Shown here: one piece after another, positions 62,871-64,000 of the stretch
How the letters are laid out: each line of letters opens with the position of its first letter
Position numbering within the stretch: the stretch's first letter is position 1
NCBI GenBank assembly: GCA_027484425.1
Contig: JAIXSZ010000050.1
Location: 39,344-103,343, forward strand
Reading direction: 5' to 3'
Source of the DNA: Sphingobacteriales bacterium
Lineage (GTDB): Bacteria > Bacteroidota > Bacteroidia > Chitinophagales > Chitinophagaceae
Length of the DNA: 64,000 bases
Program-made: the position numbers and the translations under genes
Notes under the pieces: model-generated
What the model was told of the DNA's origin: nothing
The model's database searches: none
What the model saw: only the letters and a program-made list of their open reading frames with translations

Positions 62871-63701
62871 TTGGCGAAAGTGACACATCCTATAGGTATC
62901 TTCGATTCTGGTTATGGTGGTTTGACGGTTTTTAAGTCTATAGCTGCCCTTCTGCCTGATTATGACTACATATACCTGGGCGATAATGGACGAGCACCCT
63001 ACGGCAATCGTTCATACGATACTGTTCATCAGTATACTCGGCAGTGTGTAGAGTGGTTCTTCAATATGGGTTGCCCGCTTGTAATACTTGCCTGCAATAC
63101 TGCATCGGCCAAAGCTCTGCGTACAATACAACAACAAGATTTGCCTTTATTGGCGCCAGATAATAGAGTTTTAGGGGTAATAAGACCTACAGCAGAAGTA
63201 ATCGGTAATTATACTACCTCGGGCAAAGTGGGTGTGTTAGGTACAAAGGGAACTGTAGCTTCTGAGTCATATAAAATTGAAATAAGCCACTTTTATCCCC
63301 ATTTAGAGGTATATCAGCAAGCATGCCCTATGTGGGTGCCGCTTATAGAAAACGGAGAATACGAGCAGGAAGGTGCCGACTACTTTGTTCAAAAATATTT
63401 GAATGATTTATTAAACCAAGATTCAGGCATAGATACAATACTATTGGCATGTACCCATTATCCTTTATTGATAGATAAAATCAAAAAATTCTTACCTGAA
63501 AATATTAATGTTGTTTCCCAAGGCAATATAGTAGCCCAGAGTTTGGCCATGTATCTGCAACGTCATCCAGAAATGAATAGTCGCCTAACGCAAATGGGAA
63601 TTACCAGATACTTTACGACAGACGATACTATCGACTTCGACACTCATGGATCTATTTTCAGAGGTGAATTTGTGCAGAGCACACATATCACCATTCCTTA
63701 A
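62871..63701 (+). CDS. murI: Glutamate racemase
   Basis: MurI makes D-glutamate for peptidoglycan. The 276-residue enzyme has IGIFDSGYGGLTVFKS, LGDNGRAPYGNRSYD, catalytic Cys in VILACNTASAKALR and Cys-Thr-His in LLACTHYPLL. No ATG fits: the start is TTG at 62871 (MAKVTHPIG) or GTG at 62880 (MTHPIG). A terminator follows. Confidence 0.95.
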   Translation: MAKVTHPIGIFDSGYGGLTVFKSIAALLPDYDYIYLGDNGRAPYGNRSYDTVHQYTRQCVEWFFNMGCPLVILACNTASAKALRTIQQQDLPLLAPDNRVLGVIRPTAEVIGNYTTSGKVGVLGTKGTVASESYKIEISHFYPHLEVYQQACPMWVPLIENGEYEQEGADYFVQKYLNDLLNQDSGIDTILLACTHYPLLIDKIKKFLPENINVVSQGNIVAQSLAMYLQRHPEMNSRLTQMGITRYFTTDDTIDFDTHGSIFRGEFVQSTHITIP

Positions 63702-63764
63702 AAAAATAGTCAGTTAAATCTTGTAGTCGGATGATTATTGGAATAAAAAGACAAGTTGTTGCAT

Positions 63765-63796
63765 AAAAAAAAGGCTATTTGGAATAGCCTTTTTTT
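63765..63796. terminator. Bidirectional terminator
   Basis: AAAAAAGGCTATT pairs with AATAGCCTTTTTT around TGG; A-run left and T-run right serve murI and the facing histone-like gene. Confidence 0.95.
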
Positions 63797-63815
63797 AAGA
63801 TCGCTAAAATAAATC

Positions 63816-64000
63816 TTACTTCTTTTTAGCGGCTGCCTTAACAGGACCAGCATTCTTTTTCGCTGCAACTTTTTTAGGAGCTGCGGCATTTTGTGGAGCT
63901 GCATCCGTTGAAGGAGCTGCTTTTTTAGCAGGAGCTGCTTTCTTTGCAGGAGCAGGAGCTGCTTTTTTAGCAGGAGCTGCTTTCTTTGCAGGAGCAGGAG
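63816..64000 (-). CDS. Histone-H1-like Lys/Ala/Pro-rich protein, 5' end outside window
   Basis: The reverse-strand frame ends at a TAA complementary to 63816-63818 and stays open to the window edge. The visible 60 residues are nearly all K, A and P in the form PAKKAAPAPAKKAA, with a final VKAAAKKK. A 42-bp DNA repeat (63913-63954, again from 63955) underlies it. Proteins with such tails (histone H1/Hc1-like) bind and compact DNA; the N-terminal part that would decide the family is not visible. Confidence 0.75.
   Translation of the reverse strand, partial: PAPAKKAAPAKKAAPAPAKKAAPAKKAAPSTDAAPQNAAAPKKVAAKKNAGPVKAAAKKK

Noticed and set aside
1..64000. Window as a plasmid or prophage
   Set aside because: Many housekeeping genes (uvrA, uvrB, fabH, murI, gdhA, tRNA-Cys) are present and no replication, capsid, tail or transfer genes are seen.

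Overview
The window looks like chromosomal DNA of a Bacteroidota bacterium, probably from the Chitinophagaceae/Sphingobacteriales side. Four secreted proteins end in type IX secretion (T9SS) sorting domains, several lipoproteins carry the short SC lipobox usual in the phylum, Shine-Dalgarno sequences are rare, and many genes are preceded by the Bacteroidota -7 element TAnnTTTG. There is one tRNA gene (Cys, GCA), no rRNA, no transposase, and no phage or plasmid backbone genes.

Layout. 1-1205: 3' part of a T9SS cargo gene. 1206-5285: accessory island with a PIN/antitoxin pair lying between copies of a hairpin repeat, a long palindrome, a six-unit array of about 200-bp repeats, and a DUF1016/YhcG PD-(D/E)XK nuclease gene followed by a seventh repeat copy. 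5285-21.5 kb: mostly housekeeping and envelope genes (uvrB, a DOPA-dioxygenase-like enzyme, outer-membrane and TPR membrane proteins, two unrelated secreted or anchored proteins, ccmC-ccmD-gdhA, Fic). 21.7-36 kb: GNAT acetyltransferase, a giant SBBP-repeat T9SS protein, uvrA, lipoproteins, a MauE-thioredoxin fusion, a GT2 glycosyltransferase, a histidine kinase, fabH and tRNA-Cys. 36.3-41.4 kb: flavodoxin-like reductase and a four-gene ABC/membrane-fusion/TolC export operon. 41.5-44.3 kb: a second accessory patch where a 134-bp duplication of the 5' end of a YdeI-family gene brackets an ADP-ribosylglycohydrolase gene. 44.4-47.2 kb: porin, Rieske and di-haem cytochrome operon. 47.4-50.7 kb: TonB-C protein and mlaD-ostA. 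50.8-52.4 kb: AAA ATPase with a C-terminal PD-(D/E)XK domain, bracketed by three copies of a 48-bp palindrome. 52.5-64 kb: response regulator, NHL-repeat T9SS protein, paaABC, NtrC-type regulator, MMPL/RND exporter, T9SS protein with internal repeats, murI, and the 3' end of a histone-H1-like gene.

How genes work together. ccmC/ccmD serve cytochrome c maturation, which the di-haem cytochrome needs. mlaD and ostA overlap by one base and point to lipid/LPS traffic to the outer membrane. paaA, paaB and paaC encode the phenylacetyl-CoA epoxidase core; paaD and paaE are not adjacent. uvrA and uvrB are both here, about 20 kb apart on the same strand.

The least explained part is two loci where a gene for a PD-(D/E)XK-domain protein (4026-5069 and 50858-52288) is bracketed by its own private family of structured repeats. 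No named system in my knowledge covers both, and they are the best candidates for something undescribed. All function calls come from reading motifs and protein sequence by eye; no database search was run.
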